From assembly GCA_043782425.1 (NCBI GenBank), contig JAYWAM010000064.1, positions 1 through 18,347 on the forward strand: a stretch of DNA of 18,347 bases. The letters are read 5' to 3'. Shown here in pieces: positions 1-8,244 of the stretch (its first letter is position 1; every line of letters begins with the position of its first letter). The position numbers were made by a program, and so were the translations under genes. The notes under the pieces are model-generated. The model was not told where the DNA came from, did no database searches, and worked only from the letters and a program-made list of their open reading frames with translations. The DNA comes from JAYWAM01 sp043782425. Lineage in GTDB: Bacteria > Pseudomonadota > Gammaproteobacteria > Burkholderiales > Usitatibacteraceae.

Positions 1-540
1 GCCTATACAACGTCACGTCTGGCCTCAGCTTTCAGCCAATCAGGCAAGCTTGACCAAGCCAGCATGTATCTGGCGCAATCGAGGCAACTGGTGGAAGGAA
101 AATTTCCACCCGGCAGCCAACCTGTATTTGCCTTGGCCTTGGCTAGCGGAAAAGTGGCGGCGGCTTCGGGGCAGTTCGATCAAGCCTACAACTTGTTCAG
201 CCAAATAATTGATGGCCCTGGCAAAGCGTCCCCGGCAACGCGTGCTATCGCGTTGTTACAAAGGGCTGATGCCGCCTTACGACTAAACAAGCTGACGGAA
301 GCCATGTCGGATGCGCGCGAAGCCGAACAACTGGGCCTGAAATTACGAGGCGGCAAGCCGTATTCAAGCTTCACCGGGCGCGCCCTTTTAATCCAGGGAA
401 AGATTCTGCAACAGCAGGGCGACAAGCTTGGCGCGCGCAAGGCGTACCAATTGTCAAGCGAACATTTAACGAACGCCGTAGGCCCCGATCTCCCCGAGAC
501 CAAACAAGCCGCTTTGCTGTTGGCCGCACTGCCGCAGTAA
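1..540 (+). CDS. C-terminal TPR part of a Ser/Thr protein kinase paralogue (5' end outside window)
   Basis: The reading frame is open from the first base, so this is the 3' end of a gene that starts to the left. The 179 residues align along their whole length with the last 181 residues of the complete kinase at 10683-13412. The match is closest over the last 70-90 residues, from the GKPYSSFTGRALL block to the shared ending LLLAALPQ. The only length difference is a two-residue gap near the PGK motif. The helical, Ala/Leu-rich repeats look like tetratricopeptide repeats (for example GKLDQA and GQFDQAYNLFSQI). By analogy the missing part should hold a kinase domain and one membrane helix, with this TPR tail as the sensor or scaffold; that is inference, since no kinase motif lies in the window. 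It could instead be a standalone TPR protein or a remnant. Confidence 0.85.
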   Translation, partial: AYTTSRLASAFSQSGKLDQASMYLAQSRQLVEGKFPPGSQPVFALALASGKVAAASGQFDQAYNLFSQIIDGPGKASPATRAIALLQRADAALRLNKLTEAMSDAREAEQLGLKLRGGKPYSSFTGRALLIQGKILQQQGDKLGARKAYQLSSEHLTNAVGPDLPETKQAALLLAALPQ

Positions 541-873
541 AGCAGGACTGCTCCTCACATCTTTTCCGCGTCCAAAATCCGCACATGCCTCTTCGGTCGA
601 TGGGGTGTCTGCGAATGATGCGCGCCGCGTCGCTATCATCCTCACCCCCTGCGCAAGCCGACTATTCATTGAGAAGTTCAAAATAATTTGGCGGCCAATG
701 TCGGGATCTGTGTTCCGTTTCCGTTTTAGTCAGTAGCCGAAATCATTCGCACTCAGAACGCCAAACAAAACGCTAACCCGGTGAATAGGCATTTATGGCT
801 GGAGAGCTGCGCCGGTACGGGAGAAATTGCATCTGATCCATTCTGCATCGTAACGTTTGAGGAGATCTTGGAA
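541..873. other. Non-coding leader between kinase paralogue and RHS gene
   Basis: There is no convincing gene in these 333 bases. A short perfect hairpin (AGCAG-GA-CTGCT, 541-552) follows the upstream stop codon but lacks a U tract, so it is not a good terminator. A candidate ECF-type promoter lies at 699-725, which would give a leader of roughly 140 bases before the chosen RHS start at 874. A GTG at 781 opens the same frame earlier but has no ribosome binding site. Confidence 0.6.
699..725 (+). promoter_or_regulatory. Candidate ECF sigma-factor promoter upstream of the RHS gene
   Basis: TGTC at 699-702 is followed after exactly 19 bases by CGTT at 722-725. The same spacing occurs at 10609-10635 and 13509-13535. 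The spacer also shares T at position 5, TG at positions 7-8 and T at position 18 with both other copies. TGTC at -35 and CGTC/CGTT at -10 is a layout known for several ECF groups. The motif was first seen by comparing the other two copies and then found here, so this copy is a partly independent test. No transcript data are available. Confidence 0.5.
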
Positions 874-3800
874 ATGGCCACATATCTACAAGTTGAGAAA
901 ACAGTCAGCCCAATAGCGCGCAAGATTGTACTGCGTGGGACCTGGTGGCTCATTGCGCTATTAACTTTTGTAATCGGAACATTAGGCATAGCGGAATTCG
1001 CCGCCGCTGCGGGCGACTACAGCACTTCCGTGCCGCTGGATCTACCTGCCGCACATGGAGGATTGCCGATTCCGCTTCAAGTCAGGTATCAAGGGCGGCG
1101 CACCGGCGCCGCCGGACTCGGTTGGGATGTGCCGTTGTCTTACATTCGTATTTCAGCGACGGCAGCCCAGCGCAGGCCGCGTGATCTGCCTTTCGCTACG
1201 CCGGACATTGCCGCGCGCTACACGATAGTGCTGGAAGGGCAAAGCACCGATCTTGTAAAGACCGCCATAGACCTTACTGGCGCGAGCACATTCGCTGTCA
1301 GGAATAATGGCCCCGAGATGAAGGTGGTGCAGCAAAATTCCAGCACCTGGGTTGCTTTTGACGGCGCAGGGCAGTCTTTTATTTTCAGCAACAGCGCGGC
1401 GCCTGCGCTCTCGGAAGCGGGAGTATGGCTTTTGCAGGATATTATCGGGCCCGCCGGAATCAACACGGTGCATTTGGACTATGACATCTCCACACCGAGT
1501 CCGCTTGGGCTGCCTGCCTTTCCCAATCTGAAAATCGATTTAATCCGCCTGGCCTACAACACTCACCCGACAGTCGGGAGTTGCTACAAAAACTACATCT
1601 CGCTCGGCTATAACGCGGATAACAACGCCCCCATTGCAATGAGCGTACTGGGTAAACGCATGCTGCTGCGAACCCGTACCTTGAGCACGATAGAGGTGTC
1701 GGCCAAAGCGGACTGTAGCTCCGCGCGCACGGCGCTGCGCCAATATCAGTTCAATTATTTGGCGGGCGGGGATCCCGATACGCAACTGCCCAGACTGCAA
1801 TCCGTGACCATGACGGGGCAGGCGGGGACGCCGGAAAACAGCGTCATCCTGCCGGTTGCCGGTTATACCTACGGCACAGCCAGCAGCAACAGCGTCGTGC
1901 CCTTCGTACCATCCAGCCAGACCACGGCGTCGGTCTTTAGCGCGTCCGGAAAAAGGGTGGGCACTAGATCCCCGTTCCCCGCGCAAACGGGCTATGGCAA
2001 CTACTCCATGAACCGGCTGCGCGACTTTACCGGGGACGCCATACGCGACCCGAGCGGGCCGAGCTCATTGCCAGTGCCTGCGGCAGCGCCGATTTCCTTC
2101 CAGAAGGGCAACCTGGGGCCGCAACTGGTCGAGGAAGGATCGACCATATTGGGCAATGTGTTCGGCGATCCGACTAACACGACTAAGCAGTTGCAATGGT
2201 TCGAGACCATCGATATGAATGGCGATGGCCGACCCGATTTCATTGATGCAACGCAGAACCACGTTTGGATCATCTATCTCAATACCCCCGACCCCATTGA
2301 TCCCAGCAAAATCATCTGGGTGCAGAAAAAAATCAATATCGATTCGCTTATTGCGGAGATGACCGCCGCCGGGGTACAGGATGTACTGGTGCAAAACACG
2401 CCGTATTCTCAGAATCTGGCGCTATCACGTACCAGAACATTGCCGGTGCCGAATGGTGTCGTGACAACCATCACCGATTGGAAGCTGATGGACATCAATG
2501 GCGATGGATATCCGGATATGGTTTTTAGCGGTGCGAATGGGTTGTCGGTGGCGCTCAACATCATCGGTAACAACTTGACTAGCGGGGTGTCGGGCACGGT
2601 AGAGGATACGGTAGCGTTTGCGCGCCCGGTATCAATCGCGGGGCTGTCGGACTGGTGCGGGATCGAACAGTGGATTTCCGACGATGCAAGCGATTCGCGT
2701 CGCAGGCAGATCTGCGGCTTGGCAGACATAAATGGCGATGGCATCGCCGACCGCTTGGTCTTTGGCGACATTTGGCTGGGAACGGGCAACGTCGATGGAT
2801 CAGGTTTCTGGAGCAACGCGAGCTTCAACACCCCTGGCAGCAAACCCATCGCCACTCAGCGCAATACGCGCAAGGCGATCTGCGGCGACGTGTACAACGA
2901 ATTTGTTCAGTTCAGCACCAACCAGACCGCGGCTTTACGCGATGTGAATGGAGACGGCATTGCGGACTATATAACGGAAGACAGCGCCAGCGGATTGTGG
3001 AGCATTGCGTTTGGCACGGGTGCCGGATTCGGTGCCCTGATTCCCGTATCAAGTCCGGATGTAAACTTTTCTTTGGGAGTATCGAGAAGCGATTGCGCTG
3101 GCGTCTATCAGCAATCGACCGCAGGATTCGCTGACTTCGACGGCGACGGCAAACCCGAAGTCTTCTTTACCGATCCCATTCACACAACGGCCGCTAGCCT
3201 CTTTGGCAGCGCCAATGTTGTCGGCGCGCCTGATGCGGGCCGTCTGAACCAGGTTGACAACGGCTATGGCGGGCAGACACGCATTACCTATCGATCGGTG
3301 AAGAATGACACCAGCGCGCGTCACCAGGCGCCATTCGCGGAGATCGTCGTCAGTTCGGTCAAGACCATAGGCACACAGGGGCTGGGCGGGGACCTGGGGG
3401 AAACTCGTTACGCCTATGGCGATGCCGAACTTTACTATGACGTAATCGCGGACCGATTTATTTTTCCCGGCTATCGGCAGTTGGTGACCTTGCAGGTTCC
3501 GGCAACAGCCGCCGAGAGCGGGATGGCGACGGTCCAGGTTGCCTATCCGCTAGCGCCTGCAACTGCGGGCCTGTCTATCAGCGATCGCTTTGGCCGCTAT
3601 CTGCGTGCGGGACGGATCCGGGATTCCTTCGTTCTGAGCGAGCAGAGCGAATTCGCGCCTCTGCTTGGTACGGATCCATCTGCACTGCTGGCGGGCTTTC
3701 GCAATTATGATTCCAACAGCCAGCTCGGCGACATCGATGCGCGAATCAGCGGCCAGACACATTACGAGTGGGGCGCGCGCTATCTGGGCCTGGCCTCGGA

Positions 3801-6800
3801 CCTGCCGTACGATTTTTGCTGGGACGTTGCGTTTCCATACGACTACGAGGCATCCTGGGCCTACGACGCTAGCGAGGGCACGTTCATCAATGCCTGCGGC
3901 GCGCGCGGCTTCGCCTTTGTTGCCAGCGCCGACACCAAGCGCCGCAATACCGGTTCGCAGCACATTGCCGATCCTGCGGTGTACAAAGCCAGCCTGGTTG
4001 AAACGCGATCCGAAGTGCGCAATGTCGATGATTTCGGGCGCGTGCTCAGCTCGATTGATTTCAAGGACGTGAATCGCGGTGACGATGATTTATGCACCGA
4101 GATCGCCTACGCCGTTCCGACGGGAGCGGCCGCGCGCGTATTCAATGCGCCTGCGTCTATCATGACCACTGACTGCGCGACAACGGCGCCGAAAGTGCTC
4201 AGCCAGGTGCGCCTGCAATACGATGGGCTCGCTGTCGGCAGCGTGTCGTCGGGGTTTGTCACGAGTCAGATTCTGGAGCGTCGCGATGATGTCGGCGCGT
4301 TGCTTGCTACGCTACGCGCCTTCGATGCCAGCTACGACAGCATGGGCAATCCGGTGTCCAGCACCACCACTCGCGATGACGGCGCGAACCGCACCGTGAA
4401 GTGGACCTATGATGCATTTGGTCTGGCCGCGACAGCCGTGCGAACGGAAGGCAGCAACGCCAGCGGCGCCAATCCGCCGCCACAACAACTGTCGATCATA
4501 CGTGATGCGCTTACCCTGGCCCCGGTCTTTCAGGCCGAGACGAATGGTATGGCAATGAGCCATACCTACGACGGCTTTGGCCGCGCTGTGCTATCCAGCG
4601 TGACACCGCCGACGGGGCTAGCCGGGGTGTTATCGTCGATGAAATACCTCGGTTTCGCGCAGGGCGAAACAGGCGGCCGACGTATTGTGGAAAAGGTTTT
4701 CACCGAACCCGTGTCGGCTTTCGATGTCGATAAAGCTCCAGGCCGCAGCGGCACAGTGTTTCTGGACGAACTGGGCCGACAGCTACGGCAGGAAGTGCAG
4801 CTCGGCTCCGATTACGCCAACCAAAAACTCATAATCGGGCAACGCATCTATGACGGGTTTGGTCGGGTGCGCTTCGAGGCCGATCCCTTCCCCGCCACGC
4901 AAGCCGCAGCCAGCGCTTACGGCACCAGCTTTTACTTCTTGCCCAGCGAATCGTGCGCGATCCGCGGGCCGGGGCTACAGGCGCTGACGCGCGTGACCGA
5001 CGAGGCGAATCAGATTTACCCGGCCTGCACCAGCCGCAGCTACGCCGCCAGTGAAGAGGTTATCAGCACACGCAGCGCAGATTCCTTCCTGTCGGGTTTT
5101 CCGCAGGAGAACATTCGCAAAACGGTGTACTTGAGCGCGACCGGCAGAACCTTGGAAAAGAGCACGAGCAAGGGTGCGACACTGCTTGAAGCCGCCACCT
5201 TCACTTATGACCGGCTGGGCCGCCTCGCGGGCATGACGCGTTATCGGGACCCGGGCGCCTATGCCAATCCCGTTACCACCGCGTGGCGTTACGACTCGCT
5301 CGGTTGGCTGCTCGAACTTCGCGACCCCGACACCGCGCCGCAGCTTCGCAGCTACGACACTTGGGGCGAGCTCACGCAGGTGCAATGGACCGATACCGCC
5401 ACTTCGCCGCCTACTGATCGTCGCTCGCTGATGAGCTATGACGCACTCGGCCGTATCACGCATCGCGAAGACCGCAATAACAATGTCACCGATCCGGCCA
5501 CGGTGAACGACTATCTATACGACCGCCCGGTTACCCTGGCCGGCCGCACAACGCCGACCTACGTCACAGGCCGCCTGGCGCAGGCGAGCTGGCCCACCGG
5601 TCTGGCGACTTACAGCTATGACGGCTACGGACGCAACAACATGACTGCCTACGCCAATGCCGCAGGCGCAGTGCAAGGCGTTGAGTTGCACAACTACCAT
5701 ACCGACGGCTCGCTGGCGGACCTGCATTTGCAATTACCGGATAGCGCCTTCAAGGATGAACGCGCCGACTACAGCTACGACTCCGCCGGGCGCGTGTCCA
5801 AGGTGAAATACACTGACGGCGCGGCGACGCAGGACCTGTTTGTCGCCAATAGCATCGATCCGTTTGGACGAATTCGCGGCGCGCAATATGGCTTGTCGAA
5901 CTACACGGCCGACTACGCCGATAGCGGTCGCCGTTTGATAAACAGCATCAAAGTGGTTTCGGCCAATGATGCGACGCTAGCGCGCCAGTTTAATTTCCAG
6001 GCAAGCGGCGGCGCCAGCACACCTTTCGATCCGCTGGGCCGCGAGCGTTCACGCCTGGAAATCAGGAATGGCGATGTAAGCGGCGCCCCGAGCATGGAAT
6101 CCAGCTACGACCCCTTGGGGCAGTTGCAGGCGGCGACGCGCAAGCGGCTGAGCGCGCCCTTGGTCGGCATGAATTACGCTTACGACCCGCTGGGAAATCT
6201 GCTCAACGCCGCCGATAATGGTCCCTCGGGGCCAGGCAGCGTCACCCTCAGTTATCAGTCTGCGGATCGTGATCGCATTTGCAGTATCGCCTTTGGCGCC
6301 GCAATCCCGGCCGCTGCATGCAATGTCAAATACGATGGCGCCGGCAATATCATCGAAGAACCCTCGCGCAACAACGGACTACGCCGCTTCACCTATTTCG
6401 CTAACGGCCAGGTCAAAGGCATCAGCGATGGTCTGAATAACGTGGCGACGTATGACTACGACGCGTTTGGAAAGGTGCAGGCGCTGACGCTTACCAGCAC
6501 CACCTCGCCGGATAGCCGCAATGATCGTCACTTCGGCGGCTTGATCAAGCAGCGCGACGAAATCATCGGCGGCGTCAGAACCTCGGTGTTTGATCGCTCC
6601 ATTCCCGCGCCCGGCATCCTCGCCACGCGGCATGGTGCAAGCGGGCCATGGACGTTTGTTTTCGGCGATGGCCACGGCACGCGTTTTGTCATCGATCAGA
6701 ACGGCGCTTTTGTTCAAGACTTGGACTATCAGCCGTATGGCGAACCTGCATCCAGCGGCGCACAACCCGGCGCGCAGTTGTATACCAGCGCGCAATGGAA

Positions 6801-7761
6801 CGGCGGCGATGCGCTGGCCGCGTTAGGGCTCGCGCGGCTGGGTGCGCGTCTTTACGATCCGGCGATTGGTCGTTTTCTGAGTCGTGATGCGCTGTTGATT
6901 CCACGCGCCGCCAGTAAAACCAATCCGTATGCGTTCGCCGATAACGATCCGGTCAACAAATCTGATCCAACCGGTTTGTACACTTTCGGCGGCTTTCGGA
7001 GTGGCAGTCCTTACGCATGTGAAGACTGCTCGTCAGGCGGCCTTATTTTTAGTCCGAGTACGTTTGCAACATTTGGCGCTGATCTAACGAGGACTTGGGG
7101 TGTGCTTAAGTCGGATATGACTAAAATAGGCGGATTTATACTAAACCTACTCGGCCCGCCACCAGAGTCAGGACAAATTTCTCTGCCAAGCAGCATCCCG
7201 TCGCCTACTGCTTCTTTGGGTAGGAGCGATGGCGGCGGCGGTGGAGGTCATAGCAAATCGCCGCGCCCAGACCCCTTCTTGTTTGGGGATAACGCCGGGG
7301 GCGCTGGTTTGGTGGGACCATTTCCCACTGCGCCACTCGATCAGCCAGAACCACGCCGAGGCTTGAACTCCGATAAAGTCCCCAACACCGGGGGAAAATT
7401 AGGAATCATTGGCAGGGCATTGGATGCAACGAGCGAATTACGTGATCATCCATCGGCAAAGACCCTTTATCGATATGCTTCGCTTTTTGTGGAGGAGCCT
7501 TTGAGAATCAGCAAAGTTGGGCGCCCTGTGGTATGGCTTAAACGCGGCATAGAATCATTGATTTTTGATGACAGAGATCCTTTGGAGAAACTGGGAGCGG
7601 AGAACGAAAAGAAGATGATGGAGATAAAAAAGAAACGTGAATTTGAGTATGAGTTGTACAAAGATAATGTTTGCGTGGAGGCGACGGTATGCGAAGGCCC
7701 CCCTCTTGGCCCTGTGTATGGCCCAGTGCCGCCTCCAGTATTCGGACCCCAAGAGCGATAA
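874..7761 (+). CDS. Secreted SpvB/TcdB-like RHS-repeat protein (toxin BC-cocoon type)
   Basis: This is a 2295-residue protein. I chose ATG 874 because GAGGAG lies nine bases upstream (859-864); the in-frame GTG at 781 has no such site. A basic stretch and a hydrophobic helix ending in AAAA before GDYS form a Sec signal peptide. Next comes a SpvB-like segment (LDLPAAHGGLPIPLQV, then GLGWDVPL). Five calcium-binding-type FG-GAP/VCBS repeats start at residues 447, 540, 618, 690 and 754 (DMNGDGRPD to DFDGDGKPE). A TcdB-middle-like part follows (NGYGGQTRITY, about 795-880), then YD repeats of the YDxxGR type from about residue 1175 to 1870. The RHS core (GARLYDPAIGRFLSRD, about 1990) ends in DPTGL at 2031-2035, and an unrelated tip follows. 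In Tc toxins the B and C subunits form a hollow shell around a cleaved C-terminal toxin, and here both parts sit in one chain. Export and the shell are inferred. Function could be interbacterial competition, anti-host activity or a surface structure. Confidence 0.93.
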   Translation: MATYLQVEKTVSPIARKIVLRGTWWLIALLTFVIGTLGIAEFAAAAGDYSTSVPLDLPAAHGGLPIPLQVRYQGRRTGAAGLGWDVPLSYIRISATAAQRRPRDLPFATPDIAARYTIVLEGQSTDLVKTAIDLTGASTFAVRNNGPEMKVVQQNSSTWVAFDGAGQSFIFSNSAAPALSEAGVWLLQDIIGPAGINTVHLDYDISTPSPLGLPAFPNLKIDLIRLAYNTHPTVGSCYKNYISLGYNADNNAPIAMSVLGKRMLLRTRTLSTIEVSAKADCSSARTALRQYQFNYLAGGDPDTQLPRLQSVTMTGQAGTPENSVILPVAGYTYGTASSNSVVPFVPSSQTTASVFSASGKRVGTRSPFPAQTGYGNYSMNRLRDFTGDAIRDPSGPSSLPVPAAAPISFQKGNLGPQLVEEGSTILGNVFGDPTNTTKQLQWFETIDMNGDGRPDFIDATQNHVWIIYLNTPDPIDPSKIIWVQKKINIDSLIAEMTAAGVQDVLVQNTPYSQNLALSRTRTLPVPNGVVTTITDWKLMDINGDGYPDMVFSGANGLSVALNIIGNNLTSGVSGTVEDTVAFARPVSIAGLSDWCGIEQWISDDASDSRRRQICGLADINGDGIADRLVFGDIWLGTGNVDGSGFWSNASFNTPGSKPIATQRNTRKAICGDVYNEFVQFSTNQTAALRDVNGDGIADYITEDSASGLWSIAFGTGAGFGALIPVSSPDVNFSLGVSRSDCAGVYQQSTAGFADFDGDGKPEVFFTDPIHTTAASLFGSANVVGAPDAGRLNQVDNGYGGQTRITYRSVKNDTSARHQAPFAEIVVSSVKTIGTQGLGGDLGETRYAYGDAELYYDVIADRFIFPGYRQLVTLQVPATAAESGMATVQVAYPLAPATAGLSISDRFGRYLRAGRIRDSFVLSEQSEFAPLLGTDPSALLAGFRNYDSNSQLGDIDARISGQTHYEWGARYLGLASDLPYDFCWDVAFPYDYEASWAYDASEGTFINACGARGFAFVASADTKRRNTGSQHIADPAVYKASLVETRSEVRNVDDFGRVLSSIDFKDVNRGDDDLCTEIAYAVPTGAAARVFNAPASIMTTDCATTAPKVLSQVRLQYDGLAVGSVSSGFVTSQILERRDDVGALLATLRAFDASYDSMGNPVSSTTTRDDGANRTVKWTYDAFGLAATAVRTEGSNASGANPPPQQLSIIRDALTLAPVFQAETNGMAMSHTYDGFGRAVLSSVTPPTGLAGVLSSMKYLGFAQGETGGRRIVEKVFTEPVSAFDVDKAPGRSGTVFLDELGRQLRQEVQLGSDYANQKLIIGQRIYDGFGRVRFEADPFPATQAAASAYGTSFYFLPSESCAIRGPGLQALTRVTDEANQIYPACTSRSYAASEEVISTRSADSFLSGFPQENIRKTVYLSATGRTLEKSTSKGATLLEAATFTYDRLGRLAGMTRYRDPGAYANPVTTAWRYDSLGWLLELRDPDTAPQLRSYDTWGELTQVQWTDTATSPPTDRRSLMSYDALGRITHREDRNNNVTDPATVNDYLYDRPVTLAGRTTPTYVTGRLAQASWPTGLATYSYDGYGRNNMTAYANAAGAVQGVELHNYHTDGSLADLHLQLPDSAFKDERADYSYDSAGRVSKVKYTDGAATQDLFVANSIDPFGRIRGAQYGLSNYTADYADSGRRLINSIKVVSANDATLARQFNFQASGGASTPFDPLGRERSRLEIRNGDVSGAPSMESSYDPLGQLQAATRKRLSAPLVGMNYAYDPLGNLLNAADNGPSGPGSVTLSYQSADRDRICSIAFGAAIPAAACNVKYDGAGNIIEEPSRNNGLRRFTYFANGQVKGISDGLNNVATYDYDAFGKVQALTLTSTTSPDSRNDRHFGGLIKQRDEIIGGVRTSVFDRSIPAPGILATRHGASGPWTFVFGDGHGTRFVIDQNGAFVQDLDYQPYGEPASSGAQPGAQLYTSAQWNGGDALAALGLARLGARLYDPAIGRFLSRDALLIPRAASKTNPYAFADNDPVNKSDPTGLYTFGGFRSGSPYACEDCSSGGLIFSPSTFATFGADLTRTWGVLKSDMTKIGGFILNLLGPPPESGQISLPSSIPSPTASLGRSDGGGGGGHSKSPRPDPFLFGDNAGGAGLVGPFPTAPLDQPEPRRGLNSDKVPNTGGKLGIIGRALDATSELRDHPSAKTLYRYASLFVEEPLRISKVGRPVVWLKRGIESLIFDDRDPLEKLGAENEKKMMEIKKKREFEYELYKDNVCVEATVCEGPPLGPVYGPVPPPVFGPQER
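6979..7758 (+). other. Variable C-terminal tip of the RHS protein (unrecognised domain)
   Basis: These 260 residues follow the RHS-core ending DPTGL, the usual junction where polymorphic toxins switch to an interchangeable tip. The tip holds a hydrophobic stretch (GGFILNLLGPP), a six-glycine linker near residue 2120, and a globular-looking part with YRYASLFVEEPL and WLKRGIESLIF. A highly charged helix follows at about 2238-2266 (Glu/Lys-rich, EIKKKREFEYELYK), and the end is proline-rich with two cysteines (VCVEATVCEGPP). The coding DNA, especially from about 7560 to 7670, is plainly AT-richer than the rest of the gene. I recognise no nuclease, ADP-ribosyltransferase, deaminase or protease motif. 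A toxic role is inference from position alone. Confidence 0.6.
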
Positions 7762-7815
7762 GCCTTGTAAATGCCATCCCTCATCTAGCCACTAAAACAA
7801 AGGAGAAAATGAACT

Positions 7816-8238
7816 ATGTATAACTTATTCAAACCCGATCAACTTTTCGGCTTGATGGACTTTGTGCGCGCCGCCAAATCGTGCATCAGCGAAATCACCC
7901 CTGACGAGCTCAAGGCGAAATTGGATGCCAAGGAAGGATTTTTACTCGTTGATGTGCGTGAGTCCGCCGAGTTCGAGCATGGCCATATCGCCGGGGCGCA
8001 TCTCGTTCCGCGTGGCATCCTCGAGGCCGCCGCTGACACAAGCTATCCCAAGCATTACCCGCCGCTGTCTGGTGCGCGCGACCAACAGATCGTCCTTTAC
8101 TGCGCCACCAGCGGCCGTTCTGCAATGGCAGCGGCCGTGTTACAGATGATGGGCTTCAAGAATGTGCTCAATCTTGCCGGTGGCATTACCCGCTGGGAGG
8201 CGGAAGGCAAGCCGCAAGTCCGCAAGGCGGAGTACTAA
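7816..8238 (+). CDS. Rhodanese-like domain protein
   Basis: This 140-residue protein is a single-domain rhodanese, a family that carries sulfur as a cysteine persulfide or acts in sulfur relay and signalling. Visible marks are LLVDVRESAEFEHGHIAGA (the conserved DVR and HIxGA motifs), the active-site loop CATSGR with Cys96 and Arg101, and the closing LAGGITRWEAEG motif. The six-residue loop fits sulfurtransferases rather than the seven-residue loop of Cdc25-like phosphatases. There is no signal peptide, so it should be cytoplasmic. About 25 extra residues precede the domain. GGAG at 7802-7805 is the ribosome binding site. A four-codon ATG frame at 7809-7823 overlaps the start and is probably incidental. 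It lies 54 bases after the RHS gene and six bases before the peptidase gene, so the latter two are probably co-transcribed. Its position is where an immunity gene would be expected, but nothing in it suggests that role. Confidence 0.93.
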   Translation: MYNLFKPDQLFGLMDFVRAAKSCISEITPDELKAKLDAKEGFLLVDVRESAEFEHGHIAGAHLVPRGILEAAADTSYPKHYPPLSGARDQQIVLYCATSGRSAMAAAVLQMMGFKNVLNLAGGITRWEAEGKPQVRKAEY

Positions 8239-8244
8239 GCCATC

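Noticed and set aside
781..873. GTG start at 781 for the RHS gene, adding 31 residues
   Set aside because: It has no ribosome binding site and the extra residues are not signal-peptide-like; ATG 874 has GAGGAG nine bases upstream and is followed directly by a normal signal peptide.
1153..1986. Antisense frames of 100-150 codons within the RHS gene
   Set aside because: They are shadows of a GC-rich, strongly coding frame, and show no domain pattern or ribosome binding site.
7809..7823. Four-codon leader frame overlapping the rhodanese start
   Set aside because: Too short and without regulatory signals; likely a chance overlap between the ribosome binding site and the true ATG at 7816.
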